Shown here: piece by piece, positions 1-8,969 of the stretch
Layout of the letters: the number at the start of each line of letters is the position of its first letter
Numbering within the stretch: position 1 is the stretch's first letter
Source: Chara braunii
Taxonomy: Eukaryota; Streptophyta; Charophyceae; Charales; Characeae
Assembly (NCBI GenBank): GCA_003427395.1
Contig: BFEA01000284.1
Coordinates: 1,197,386-1,220,349 of the forward strand
DNA: 22,964 nucleotides
Direction: 5' to 3'
Notes under the pieces: generated by a model
Databases searched by the model: none
The model's input: only the letters and a program-made list of their open reading frames with translations
What the model was told of the DNA's origin: nothing
Position numbers and translations under genes: made by a program

Positions 1-42
1 CTTGTAACTTGTAAGTGATAACTTGGTGTACAATGTACATCA

Positions 43-304
43 CATTAAAACGGTACCGGAATTGCATCAACAGGCACATTTGTGCATCATAAGCCATGGC
101 ATATGTGGTATCAATATAACATCGACTGCCTGACACCAGGGAATATGAACAGCGTGCCTACTTGGTGGACAGGCATTAAAACGGTACCGAAATAGCATCA
201 ACAGGCACGTATGTGCATCATAAGCCATGGCATATGTGCTATCAATATAATATCAACTGCCTGACAACAGGGAAGTATGAGCAGTGTGCCTACTTGGTGA
301 AGAC
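43..304. repeat. Two-copy tandem repeat, 131-bp period
   Basis: Two adjacent copies start with CATTAAAACGGTACCG at 43 and 174. They share the blocks GCATCAACAGGCAC, GCATCATAAGCCATGGCATATGTG and CTTGGTG with scattered substitutions. An end piece of a preceding copy (CTTGGTG, then CATTAAAA) is visible at 23-50, so the array was at least two and a half units long. The right copy fades near 300. No gene is recognised in it; the open frame that starts inside copy 2 (213-554) has no recognisable domain. Confidence 0.85.
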
Positions 305-647
305 CTTCCGAATCAGTCTTTGCTCCTGTGTAGCGTACAAGAACTCTGTCAACAGGCAGCTACTCCGACTCACTCATCCCATCTTCCATGATTCTCCCAA
401 ATTCCTTTCACTAGCATGCATTTGTGCAGCATATCAGCACTTGCAAAAACGAGCTTCGTGTGCTGTGACATTCCTATCTCACAGATTGAACAACCCACTT
501 TCCTATCTGAGGTCAGGGTCAGATGCAGTCCTCCCCATCTCCACAATCGTATAACACACTGAAAACAGTCCCAGCAATACTATTCCAACGCAACAGACCG
601 ACAAATACATTGTGTTGAACCTCAAAAGCTGAAGAATCACTCAGGTG

Positions 648-650
<3 letters not shown>
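305..650. other. No feature seen
   Basis: Mixed-composition DNA between the 131-bp repeat and the CT microsatellite. I see no recognisable protein, RNA or repeat structure. The tail of the 213-554 open frame lies here but matches nothing I know. Confidence 0.5.

Positions 651-699
<49 letters not shown>
651..699. repeat. (CT)n microsatellite
   Basis: About 24 uninterrupted CT dinucleotides, preceded by GGTGATC and followed by CACCTCC. Confidence 0.97.
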
Positions 700-701
<2 letters not shown>

Positions 702-1808
702 CCTCCATTCTGCTCTCCCAGGGCCTTACTGACACTCAATCCCATACCGCTGCGGACCTACCTTGGAATGGCACGGACCTCCTCCTGCCCCCCAGCACTC
801 GGCGATGGCTGGCATGGCTCGTGATCTCTCCTCACCTGGCCCTTAGTGCCTCTCACTGCCAACACTACAGCAGACTCCCCACTACTGGTTATCCTCACCG
901 AATACCGGGCTGACCAATTTCTCCAGTAATCCTTGAGGCCAGTACCCACTGGCTGGTTGTGGACCTTGGAATATTCCAGACTGGAAAAACTCAATACACA
1001 GTAGTGTGGGTTTGGATTTCTCAGGACTCAGGCTGCCAGCGCCTACCCGTAGTAGTCTGGGACCAAGATTTTCAGGGCCTACCGGCCTTATGAGGTCATG
1101 GTCAATTCTGGGCCTGCTGCAGGGGCCTACCAGCCAGATTTTACCTCACACTGTGGTATTTACAGCTTCGTGCGTATACCTAAAACTCACCTCAACAGCC
1201 TGTCAGGTCCTCAACATGACCTTTCTGCAGACATTGTTTCTGAGGCCCTTTGGTCTGAGGCACCTTCTCACTTCCCTGCATCATGCTGCCATGAGGTACC
1301 CTTGACATATTGGCCACCATGAGCATAGCCACAAGGTCAGTTGATGCATACGACTGCCCCCTGCCTCATGCTCTACTTCGCCCAGCTGTTGGATCAAAAG
1401 TGTAGGAATGATTAGCACTGCTTCCCCCAGCATTGCATAGGCCTCCACAGCTGGCCTGAACAGCCAATGACTTGCGGCATCAGACTTAACCACTTGGCAG
1501 TTTGTTGACCAAGGAAATATGATGATTGTGGGGAAAACCCCGGGCCAATAGACATGTTTGTGCACTAGCCTCAGAGGTGGGATGCAGACTTGCTCAGACA
1601 GGCAGGTGGCGAGGTTGACGACTGATGAATGGTCACAAATGATGATTCATATGAAGTCGCATTAAACCAGAGCAAGAAAAAGAAGTTTCTAAGCGTGCAA
1701 TGTAGTGGCACATTTGAGAACGAGGAGAAGGGAAGAAGACATTTGAAGTTTGCAATGTAGTAGGAGCAGGAGGAAGATGGAGTCGTTCCAACAGCACCGA
1801 TTATAACC
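700..1808. other. No gene recognised; unique-looking DNA
   Basis: Several short open frames occur on both strands (for example 758-994 minus and 1281-1565 minus), but none shows a known motif, a consistent exon pattern or low-complexity protein features. At 1035-1135 the phrase GGGCCTACC and variants (GCGCCTACCC, GGGCCTACCGG, GGGGCCTACCAG) recur three times, a weak degenerate repeat. I cannot assign a function. Confidence 0.4.

Positions 1809-1809
<1 letters not shown>

Positions 1810-1839
<30 letters not shown>
1810..1839. repeat. C homopolymer plus (AC)n microsatellite
   Basis: A run of 17 C is followed directly by about six AC dinucleotides. Such junctions are prone to slippage and to sequencing length errors. 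Confidence 0.95.
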
Positions 1840-2160
1840 GGACCACTGAAAACCCAAAGACCCAAGGTCAGGGCGGCTTTCGGTGAGCTGGGGGCCGGCA
1901 TAGCGTGGCAATCTAACTGCTCACCCATTGGCTAGACACCCCTCCGAGATTTCCTGGTAGGTAGGGAAATCTAGTCATAGATTACAGTAGCGAGCGAACT
2001 TGAGATGACGCAAAATGTATCATATCAGTGCGGCCTGGCCCACAACCCAGATGGAGAGGACTTGCATGCTCTGTCATTCTAACACATCATCAGGATTTGA
2101 CAGCACCAGCTAAGAAATTCAGGGCCCACTCACACTACACCTGGGGCGAGGTCCCAGTTG
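1840..2160. other. No feature seen
   Basis: Ordinary mixed-composition sequence leading into a GC-rich block. I find no motif, repeat or convincing open frame. Confidence 0.4.
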
Positions 2161-2164
2161 CCCG

Positions 2165-2285
2165 AATTACCTAGGCTGTTCCCCGGGCCGCCCGGCGGCC
2201 TGGTCGTCGCCCGGGGGGGGGGGGCCGGGCCGCCTGGCCGGTTGTCACTCCCGGTTGGCGGGGGCCACCGGGCACCCCCAGCGCA
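2165..2285. repeat. GC-rich CCCGGG-type block
   Basis: Strongly GC-rich stretch with CCCCGGGCCGCCCGG, a run of 12 G at 2213-2224 and GGCCGGTTGTCAC. It resembles in composition and vocabulary (CCCGGG, GGCCGG, GTCAC) the blocks at 18.25-18.31 kb and 18.64-18.73 kb. It may belong to the same repeat family, but I have not shown this by alignment. No protein is recognised. Confidence 0.5.
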
Positions 2286-2502
2286 TCAGTGTAGGCTTTT
2301 GTTTGTTTTTTCGCCCTCATGGCAGACTATGCAGACCACGAAAAGAAACGGGGCAGACAGGCCTGATTTCACCAATTCGAAATCGGGCCCGATCTGGATC
2401 GTCGATCTCAAAGATCGACGGCGCAGATGGCCGCGATTTCAAATCGGTGAGGGCGGGAACTACCGGCCCCCGTTCCCTCCCCCATTCTCACGTTGTACCC
2501 CT

Positions 2503-2611
2503 TACCGTCTTCCCCCGAACATAACGCACCCTAAAAATGAATGTATACGAGTTATATTTCCGACCAGATACAGCCAAAATGAGGGTGCGTTGTGTTTGGG
2601 GGGAGACGGGT
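2503..2611. mobile_element. MITE-like inverted-repeat element, copy 1
   Basis: The two ends are inverted copies of about 28 bp. The left arm at 2505-2532 contains CTTCCCCCGAACATAACGCA, and the right arm at 2582-2609 contains GAGGGTGCGTTGTGTTTGG. About 50 bp of loop separates them. A second member of the same length lies at 19985-20089, which supports a real mobile family rather than a chance hairpin. It has no coding capacity. No clear target-site duplication is visible, so the exact ends are uncertain by a few bases. Confidence 0.7.
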
Positions 2612-2782
2612 CCCCCCGTTCGCTGCCCTGCAATTTTGTAGCTCCGCCGGACTTCGACGTGGAACTTCGACGCCGCCAGCACCTGCCAACGCCCGCCACC
2701 GCGCGTGACCCCGCCGTCGCCCGCCAACGCCCGCCATCGCGGTTCCCCGCCATCCACAAGGTAAGGGACTTGAGGGGGGGGA
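2612..2782. other. CCGCC-rich unique stretch
   Basis: GC-rich DNA with GCCCGCCA and CAACGCCCGCCA repeated at 2690-2745, giving a short degenerate repeat. No gene is recognised. It ends in AAGGTAAGGG, a good consensus splice donor (AAG|GTAAG), but no upstream exon can be supported. Confidence 0.35.
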
Positions 2783-2812
2783 AGAGAGAGAGAGAGAGAG
2801 GAGAGAGAGAGA
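2783..2812. repeat. (GA)n microsatellite
   Basis: About 14 GA dinucleotides with one phase break, immediately left of the TTC array. The purine-rich strand switches here from plus to minus. Confidence 0.95.
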
Positions 2813-2813
2813 T

Positions 2814-2992
2814 ATCTTCTTCTTCTTTTTCTTCTCCTTCTTCTTTTCCATCGTCACTTCTTCACTTTTTCTCTTCTTCTTCTTTTCTTCTTCTTCTTCT
2901 TCTTCTTTTTCGTTGTCGCTTCTTCTTCCTCCTCTTCTTCTTCTTTTCTTCTTCTTCTTCTTCGTTGTCGCTTCTTCCTCCTCTTCTTCTTC

Positions 2993-3023
<31 letters not shown>

Positions 3024-3083
3024 CTTCTTCTTCTTCTTTTCCTTCTTCTTCATTGTCGCTTCTTCTTCCTTCTCTTCTTTTTC

Positions 3084-3114
<31 letters not shown>

Positions 3115-3174
3115 CTTCTTCTTCTTCTTCTTCTTCTTCTTCGGTGTCGCTTCTTCTTCCTCCTCTTTTTCTTC

Positions 3175-3205
<31 letters not shown>

Positions 3206-3230
3206 CTTCTTCTTCTTCTTCTTCTTCTTT
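2814..3230. repeat. (TTC)n higher-order array, block 1
   Basis: Long pyrimidine-only TTC runs on the plus strand are interrupted by a recurring cassette of the form CGTTGTCGCTTCTTC, then TCCTCCTC and TTCACTTC. The cassette starts at 2911, 2963, 3051 (CATTGTCGC) and 3142 (CGGTGTCGC). Translated, the array gives poly-Ser, poly-Leu or poly-Phe in all three frames, so the long open frame across 2158-3909 is not a gene. GAA/TTC tracts of this length are known to form intramolecular triplexes; whether these do is inference. Confidence 0.93.
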
Positions 3231-3404
3231 GCACCCGTTTCGAGCCCCATTCCCCTCCCTCCCGAAGTGTCATGATCACGCCCAATCACTGGTCCCCCCC
3301 ACATGCCCCCGTCACGCCCCTTGTGCTCCACACGCGCTCACCATCCCGATCACCCACCTGCGCCCTACGACATCATTCTCCCCTCCCCGATTGTCTCCCT
3401 TCCA

Positions 3405-3505
3405 GCTACCTTCCCACTCCCCCACCTGGCGCACACATACGCGCGCACGCTCCCCGCTACCTTCCCACTCCCCCACCTGGCGCGCACGTACGCACACACG
3501 TTCCC
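3405..3505. repeat. 50/51-bp minisatellite, two adjacent units
   Basis: Units at 3405-3455 and 3456-3505 read GCTACCTTCCCACTCCCCCA followed by CCTGGCGC and alternating CA/CG up to CCCC. A third unit lies inside the TTC array at 3636-3687. The last unit at each site runs directly into the CGTTGTCGC cassette, so this segment and the TTC cassette were copied together. Confidence 0.85.
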
Positions 3506-3513
3506 GCTACCTT

Positions 3514-3546
3514 CGTTGTCGCTTCTTCTTCCTCCTCTTCTTCTTC

Positions 3547-3577
<31 letters not shown>

Positions 3578-3714
3578 CTTCTTCTTCTTCTTTTTCATCG
3601 TCACTTCTTCTTTTTCTTCTTCTTCTTCGTTGTCGCTTCCCCACCTGGCGCGCACGTACGCACACACGTTCCCGCTACCTTCGTTGTCGCTTCTTCTTCC
3701 TCCTCTTCTTCTTC

Positions 3715-3745
<31 letters not shown>

Positions 3746-3761
3746 CTTCTTTTTCATCGTC

Positions 3762-3792
<31 letters not shown>

Positions 3793-3926
3793 CGTTGTCG
3801 CTTCTTCTTCCTCCTTTTCTTCTTCACTTCTTCTTCTTCTTCTTCTTCTTCTTCGTTGTCGCTTCTTCTTCCTCCTCTTCTTCTTCACTTCTTCGTCTTC
3901 GTCTTCTAATTCTTCGCTCCTTCTTC
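3514..3926. repeat. (TTC)n higher-order array, block 2
   Basis: Same architecture as block 1. Cassette starts are at 3514, 3628 (cut short by the 50-bp unit), 3682, 3793 and 3854, with a variant CATCGTCACTTC at about 3596 and 3756. The block ends with the same 3' flank as block 1 (TTTGCACCCGTTTCGAGCCC at 3927 and at 3228). This shows that block plus flank was duplicated, not only expanded. Confidence 0.93.
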
Positions 3927-4319
3927 TTTGCACCCGTTTCGAGCCCCATCCCCCTCCCTCCCGAATCGTCAGGATTGCAGCCCCAATCCCATACTAACTT
4001 GCGTCAGTCGTGACAATGAAAGGAAGAGAAGGATCAGCAATCTTTACGACAAGGTAATGAGTCAGAGCATGTTTTAACTTTCTAAACGATGACTCACAGT
4101 TGCTGTCCCACAACCAAGGCTTTCCTTTCTTTAACAATCTTCTCATAGAAGCGGCTATCAAGAAAAAGTTTCTGAAGAACTTCCTATAATAACTAACAAG
4201 TCCTAGGAAAGACCTGAGTTCCGCGGCAGTCTTAGGTTGAGGCCAATCTCTAATTGCTGTTATTTTCTTCTCTTCAGGCCCTAGTCCTTCTTCATTCATT
4301 ATGTGCCCTAGGTATAATA
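3927..4319 (-). pseudogene. RT connection and truncated RNase H (pol fragment)
   Basis: The frame from 4299 to 3994 carries the typical Ty3/gypsy stretch between RT and RNase H: KKITAIRDWPQPKTAAELRS, then FLGLVSYYRKF, then the RNase H entry FIVTTDAS. The Asp of TDAS is the expected first catalytic residue. A TAG stop follows at 3994-3996. In the same frame beyond it, YGIGAAIL and REGGGW are still recognisable as RNase H before the sequence dissolves into the TTC array near 3927. Family members carry well over 100 residues here, so most of the domain is lost. A one-base deletion near 4320 puts this piece out of frame with the RT core. Confidence 0.88.
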
Positions 4320-5264
4320 CTTAGGCTTACCGAATTCAGACTTCTTCGGATTCAATTTGAAGAGGCCTTCGCGCAACTTCTGAAGAACCATCCGTAGGTG
4401 TTTCTCGTGATCCTCCAGTGTCTTACTGTACACTACGATATCATAGAGATAGACAATTACGAATTGGTCCAACCACTAACGGAATAACTCATTCATGGAC
4501 CTTTGAAAGGTTGCAGGGGCGTTAGTCAATCCGAAAGGCATTACCACAAACTCGTAGTGACCATACCTTGTTCGGAAAGTCGTCTTGTGTTGATCTTCAG
4601 GAGCCACCTCGATCTGGTGGTACCCTGACTTGAGATCAATCTTGCTAAAATACCTGCAGCCCTCTAGTTAGTCCAACAAATCATCAATGCGTGGAAGTGG
4701 TTCCACGTTTTCCACAGTAACAGAATTCAACCCACGGTAGTCAATGCATAGTCGAAGATCACCTTCCTTTTTCGACACAAATAAGACAGGTGCACCATAA
4801 GGAGATGAGTTGGGTCGTATCCATCCCTTGTCAACAAGTTCCTGCAGCTGTTTCCGTAATTCCTCAAGTTCCCTGGGCGACATAAGGTAAATGGGAGCCT
4901 TGGGAATCTTGCTTCCGAAAATGATCTCGATTGTGTGCTTGATAGCACGCTCAGTGATTCCCGTCAGTTCAAACTGCAAGTCCTTATACTCATCAAGAAG
5001 TTTTTCAATAGAAGGTGGATAGGATGAGGAACACTCAGCTACTTGCTTGACAAGCACCATCATCACCTCCTGATCCAACTTTTTCTTTACTACCATCGAA
5101 CGAAAAGTTGGATAACTCGCACAACAGAAAGACACAGTAGAGTCAGAGTCAGCCCTATGATATAACTTAATAGCACGCAGTTTGGACTTCTCGCCCTTAA
5201 GTTTGACAATTTTATCTTTGAACTTGACTTTTGGGTCGTTTCCAAAAAAAAAGATTATGTTTTT
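4320..5264 (-). pseudogene. Ty3/gypsy reverse transcriptase, broken
   Basis: The first part (5276 to 4671) is open and holds [36 protein letters not shown] and CIDYRGLN, the fingers and palm of a gypsy RT. A TAA at 4668-4670 replaces the codon after LLD. The frame then continues with the catalytic-Asp motif [10 protein letters not shown] and the conserved [15 protein letters not shown] second stop (TAG) lies at 4475-4477. The metal-binding box that should read YLDD reads YLYD at 4440-4451, losing the first of its two aspartates. The frame shifts again at about 4320. The enzyme would copy retrotransposon RNA into DNA in cytoplasmic particles; this copy cannot. It is confidently an RT relic. 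Confidence 0.93.
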
Positions 5265-5360
5265 CGGCTTCATCATGCCAATTCATACCCAGAATTACAA
5301 TTTCATCTTTGAACTTCACTTCTGGGTCGGCTTCCTCATGCCAATCCATACCCAGAATTA
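5206..5360. repeat. 63-bp duplication inside the protease-RT linker
   Basis: GCTTCATCATGCCAATTCAT at 5267 recurs as GCTTCCTCATGCCAATCCAT at 5330. ACAATTTTATCTTTGAACTT at 5206 recurs as ACAATTTCATCTTTGAACTT at 5297. The first offset is 63 bp and the second 91 bp, because 28 bp (5239-5266, with an A run) lie between two of the segments. On the coding strand this doubles the ILGMDWH motif (second copy ILGMNWH). Confidence 0.85.
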
Positions 5361-5735
5361 TATCAAAAGGTAAACTATTCTCAATTAGGAAGGATACTTC
5401 ATGTAAAAAAAAAATTCCTTCCTTAGTCCTGAAATAACATTTGACACGATAGACATATTGAGAGACAGTGATCGTGCTCTTGTCAGCCAGTATAGACGTG
5501 ATAGGTCTAGGTAAATCTTTTACCTTCATTCCCAGATGCAACTCACGAATTGTCTTTTCTTAGATATAAGACCACGCCGATCCCGGATCTAACAGGGCAC
5601 CTACTTGCGTGTGCGCAATCTCAACATCCGTGATCATCAACTCACCCTTAGACTTTGCTTTCTTCGCCCACGAACTCCGTAATGCTATAAGTTCATTGTC
5701 GAGTTCGTCAAGGTAATTGTCCAGTGAGACAGAAC
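5265..5735 (-). pseudogene. Retropepsin-like protease region, broken
   Basis: In one frame from about 5735 leftwards I read LDNYLDELDNELIAL, then GELMITDVEI, then GALLDPGSAWSYI, a TAA stop at 5560-5562, and then a frame with RPITSILADKSTITV and SLPFDIILGMDWH. This is the usual layout of a Ty3/gypsy aspartic protease: an active-site loop near the start and ILGMDWL near the end. The active-site triplet, normally D-T-G or D-S-G, reads D-P-G at 5581-5589. Frame changes separate it from gag (about 5725-5745) and from RT (inside the linker duplication). The enzyme would have cut the Gag-Pol polyprotein. Confidence 0.82.
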
Positions 5736-7699
5736 AAAGTACTTATCAGGGTGGTTTGGCCAACGGGCGGAAAAAGAGTCACCCTCTACCTTGAGAGTCG
5801 AAGGGGTAGAAGGGGTTGTAGGCGCCTTACCTTTACCTTGGTCTAAACCCTTCGACTCAGTAGGAGCAGATGCTACTCCTACTGGTTGCTCGCTTTTGGG
5901 CTTCGAACAAGTGGGCACCAGGCTATCACGTGCCCCACGGTGCCACCTTTGAGGCATTGGTGATTGTCAATTTTGGACTGCCACTCCTCCCGAGTCATGT
6001 TCATTTTTTCCCAGGGTCTCCCGAACGCGATGCCGGGATGTTGGAAACAAGCGTTGCCTCTTCTTCTTCTTCCACTGACTTTGACCTCCCTTGTTGGCCA
6101 TTACGAAAGAGACGTCACCCTTCTCGGACTCGCTGTCGCCATTACCTCCTCCTCCCTCAGATTCTTCGAGGGGTAACTTCTCTACAGTCTCATCGTCAAA
6201 TAGCACGAGCATATGCTCCTGGCGCTTTTGCCGCCAAGGGACTCGCTTGCCATAACCACCAACCGGCCCCGTTTTTACTACCGAAGCATATAACCCCTTT
6301 ACCTGAGTGGTCATCTGCTCTCTCTGGAGAGCGAGATCGCAAAACTGTCAATAGTTATTCCCAGACTTCGATTCAGCCACGAGCTGTCCACGAATGGGCT
6401 CGGGCAGTGCATGTGAGTAGGTAAAGAGAACCTGGTTATCTTTAAGGTTCAGTCCAGGTACCTGCAGAAGACGATCAACCTCACGAGACAAGGCATCAAC
6501 AGAAGTCCAACACTTTTGGCCCTTCGTGGTGAGTTCATCAAAAGTTTTGTCGGTCGTCATCTTGTCAAGGAATCTCTCCTTGATTTTATAGAGAAACTGC
6601 CTCAACGTTAGGGTCTCGGCCCACTCACCTATATCTTCAAAGCCAGCGGCATTGGCTTCAACCAGCACCCATTCCTTAGCCACTCCTCCCAAACACGACG
6701 TGGAGAAAGCGACCTGACTTTCAAGCTCGACGGGTGTTGTCCCCACGTAAGTCTGGATTTCAGCAATCCACAACAACAAGTTTTCTTCCTTTTTGTTCTT
6801 GTAGGTGAATGGCAATTTCATCTTAACATTTTCCTTTTTCTTTGGCTTCTCTACTTCCTTAGCCGGTTCTTCCTTCTTAGTCGGTTCTTCTTTCTTCTCG
6901 GTTGGTTCTTCTTTCTTTCCTGTTGGTTCCGCGAACTCTTTCTTCGATGGTCCGGGTTTGTCTTCCTTCCGCATTGCATCTTTTAGAAGTTTCTCTTGGG
7001 GTGGTTTCTTTTCTACTTCCCCCTTCTTCTCCTCCTCAAAGTTCACCTTATCCTTACCTTTCATCATTCTCATCATACTTTCTAGTGAGACAGTGTTAGA
7101 GTCTATCTTCTTTTCAAGATGAACAAGATAAGCAATAATAGATTGCAACACGGATGACAGGTCAGTCTCAACTTCCTCGAATTAAAACTATTCCCTCATT
7201 TCCTCCAGGATTTTATCTTGTTGTTCTCTTTCTTCTTTCCTTCTTCGGAACTCTTCAATCTTTCTTCTCTCTTCCCTCAAGGTATTCTCTAATTGTCTGA
7301 CATTTTCCACCATTAGCTCCACAGACAGTTGTGGTTCCACTTTCTTTCCTTCTTTCTTCTCTTCTTCTCCTTTTCGGTCTATTCTTCTTCTCTTCTTCTT
7401 TCCCTTTTCGGTCTTTCCAATTGCGCGGTGACAAACCGGTCAAGAGCATTACGCCCTTGTCTAACGAGTTCCTCAATCCTCCCGCCGGTTTCTATCATCT
7501 GAACAGCAGTTTCAAAGGCATCTAGTTCACCCTCTGCAGCTCGCAGGTTGAACTGTCTGTGAACATGTTGTTCAGCGTCCGGACCAGCACCGTGTATCTC
7601 ACCAAGCAACTGACGAAGAAGGCCCTTTAAAGTTTGCCTTCTCAAGTCAATCTGACCACGCGTCTCAAGTTCCCCCCCTTCGGCATCAGCGTAGACCAT
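5736..7699 (-). pseudogene. gag polyprotein, broken by stops and frame changes
   Basis: The likely start is the ATG at 7699 (MVYADAEGGELETRG). The longer frame from 7804 adds only a hydrophobic stretch unlike a gag start. In order come an alpha-helical N-terminal part (LLRQLLGEIHGAGPDAEQ, then RQGRNALDRFVTAQ), a charged coiled-coil tract (7162-7440, frame change in the K/E-rich DNA, stops near 7185), and a Lys/Glu/Pro linker with KKEEPTEKKEEPTKKEEP. The capsid-like Retrotrans_gag core follows (6348-6850: WIAEIQTYVG, ERFLDKMT, DALSREVDRLLQVPGLN), then an in-frame TGA at 6346-6348, a Gly/Glu-rich tail and a zinc knuckle. The open piece 7151-6348 is 267 residues. Gag would form the particle that packages element RNA. 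Confidence 0.88.
5915..5956 (-). other. Gag zinc knuckle with one cysteine lost
   Basis: The minus-strand reading is CLKGGTVGHVIAWC. It has the CX2CX4HX4C spacing of a retroviral-type zinc knuckle, but the second cysteine is glycine (a TGT to GGT or TGC to GGC change). It lies in a different frame from the gag sequence on both sides, which are in register with each other; this implies two compensating indels, near 6000 and near 5910. Such knuckles bind the genomic RNA of the element. Confidence 0.8.
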
Positions 7700-8497
7700 G
7701 AGAGGGATAGGGAAGAAGAAAACAGGAATGAATCGCGTCAGGATGGAGACACGCAGACATTTCCAAAGGGAGTTCATTTTCCCACGCGTGTAAATACTGC
7801 GCAATAAATCAAATCAAAAGACAAAAATAAATTCCACAGCGCACGCAACTTCCACAGCGAAAATAATCAACAAAGGAAACGAGTTCTCAATTAACTTCTC
7901 TATTCTAACTTTGCTGTCTGTTTTCTGTGAGATGACGTCCTACAGGTACCGCAGCCACGGCCAGTGTGATCAAGACAACAACACACAAGTGAGTATGCAA
8001 GGACACCACAAAACATCCAACAGGTGAGTAAAACCAACACTTCAATCAATTGTTAGCTTCCTCTCTTTATGGCTGTACTATCTGCAGCAACCAAACACAT
8101 TACACACTCAGCATCTCACTCAGCCACGCAGGCCACGTGTCACCCCTGGAATGCCAACACGGCAGCTCAATCGAGTCTGCCACGTCAGCACATCAAGAAC
8201 CCGGGGGTTGTACAAGAGTGATGCCACATCAGCACTGCGTGCCTGTCACACACATTACACTGGCATGCCACGTCAGCTTGTTCCTGTTGCCAACGAAACT
8301 CTCGTCGGTGTCTTCAATGCAGCTACGTCATCATCTTCAAGGGACGGCTGCCCACAAGTGCATTACTACAATGTCTAGACTTGCGGTATGATCGTGCGCG
8401 TTAAAAAACACGTTTCGTTTTGCACGTGCGGGACCTCCCACTTACCTGGTGCCACTTCAGCACCTGACAGCAGTCATTAGATCGCAATGAAGAAGTC
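7700..8497 (-). other. Untranslated leader between primer binding site and gag
   Basis: No conserved protein is seen. At 8179, 8223 and 8267, exactly 44 bp apart, lie GCCACGTCAGC, GCCACATCAGC and GCCACGTCAGC, the same core as the minisatellite at 8.97-9.34 kb. In LTR retrotransposons this part normally carries packaging and dimerisation signals, which I cannot identify by eye. Confidence 0.6.
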
Positions 8498-8509
8498 GCT
8501 CTGATACCA
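8498..8509 (-). promoter_or_regulatory. Primer binding site for initiator-Met tRNA
   Basis: The minus strand reads TGGTATCAGAGC, the classic plant LTR-retrotransposon primer binding site complementary to the 3' end of initiator methionine tRNA. It is set three bases (ATT) from an LTR edge that ends in CA. It fixes the direction of the element and the inner edge of its 5' LTR at 8513. Confidence 0.93.
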
Positions 8510-8512
8510 AAT

Positions 8513-8969
8513 TGTAATGAACCCAGTCTGACAGATACTCAGAAGTCGTCAAATACATGTAGAGTCAGTACCTGCAGCAAAGTCTCCAACTCGTGAAGAA
8601 AATATATCAAACAGTATCTCATTATCATCATTAGAAGAGCGTAGAGGGGGAACAGACAAAGGAGAAGATGAAGATTCACACAATAATCCCTACAGAACCC
8701 TCTCCTTCTCCGAGCTTCCCCTCTCTTCACATCAACAATGATAACAAGTATATTCATGTTCACACACGGAAGTGCCACATGGCACTCGATCTCATGAAAA
8801 CCATGAAAACATTGCAGATTCCAGTATCGACTTCAATCCCAGGTGAGTACCCGTTCTCTTCAACCACAGATCCCGATCTTCCTCCTTCCTTGCAACCAGT
8901 CACCTCATGTAGACAACATGGACAATGGCACGACAACTATCGAAACAGGTGGCAATCGCCACATCATTA
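8513..8969 (-). repeat. 5' LTR of the gypsy element (inner edge certain, outer edge not)
   Basis: The plus-strand sequence starts TGTAATGAACCC, the inverted terminal of a TG...CA LTR, exactly three bases beyond the primer binding site. The outer edge cannot be fixed because no second LTR copy is in the window. One candidate is CCTTGCA at about 8891-8897, giving an LTR of about 385 bp, but the LTR could extend into or past the following minisatellite. Confidence 0.65.

Larger units (their letters stand above)
3927..8512 (-). mobile_element. Degenerate 5' part of a Ty3/gypsy LTR retrotransposon
   Basis: Read on the minus strand from 8512 leftwards, the order is LTR edge, primer binding site (8498-8509), leader, gag with a CCHC-type knuckle, aspartic protease, reverse transcriptase, RT connection and start of RNase H. 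Protease lies upstream of RT with no integrase between them, which fits Ty3/gypsy rather than Ty1/copia. The copy is dead: in-frame stops, at least four frame changes, and altered residues in the knuckle, protease and RT active sites. RNase H stops at the TTC array, and integrase, polypurine tract and the far LTR are missing. With no integrase I cannot place it in a clade such as the chromoviruses. Confidence 0.92.

Noticed and set aside
213-554. 113-residue open frame on the plus strand
   Set aside because: It begins inside the 131-bp tandem repeat and shows no domain, signal peptide or codon pattern supporting a gene.
2755-2770. Splice donor AAGGTAAGG as evidence for a host exon
   Set aside because: The upstream GC-rich frame has no protein similarity that I recognise, and no matching acceptor with a coding exon follows; the site is probably chance.
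2158-3909. 583-residue open frame on the plus strand
   Set aside because: Two thirds of it is poly-Ser, poly-Leu and poly-Phe from TTC repeats, which are open in all frames. The rest has no domain and crosses the MITE-like element.
5870-6424. 184-residue plus-strand frame
   Set aside because: It is antisense to the gag tail and zinc knuckle of the gypsy element and has no recognisable motif.
6805-7122. Plus-strand Phe/Ser-rich frame resembling a membrane protein
   Set aside because: It is the antisense of the Lys/Glu-rich gag linker; its hydrophobicity follows from that codon bias.
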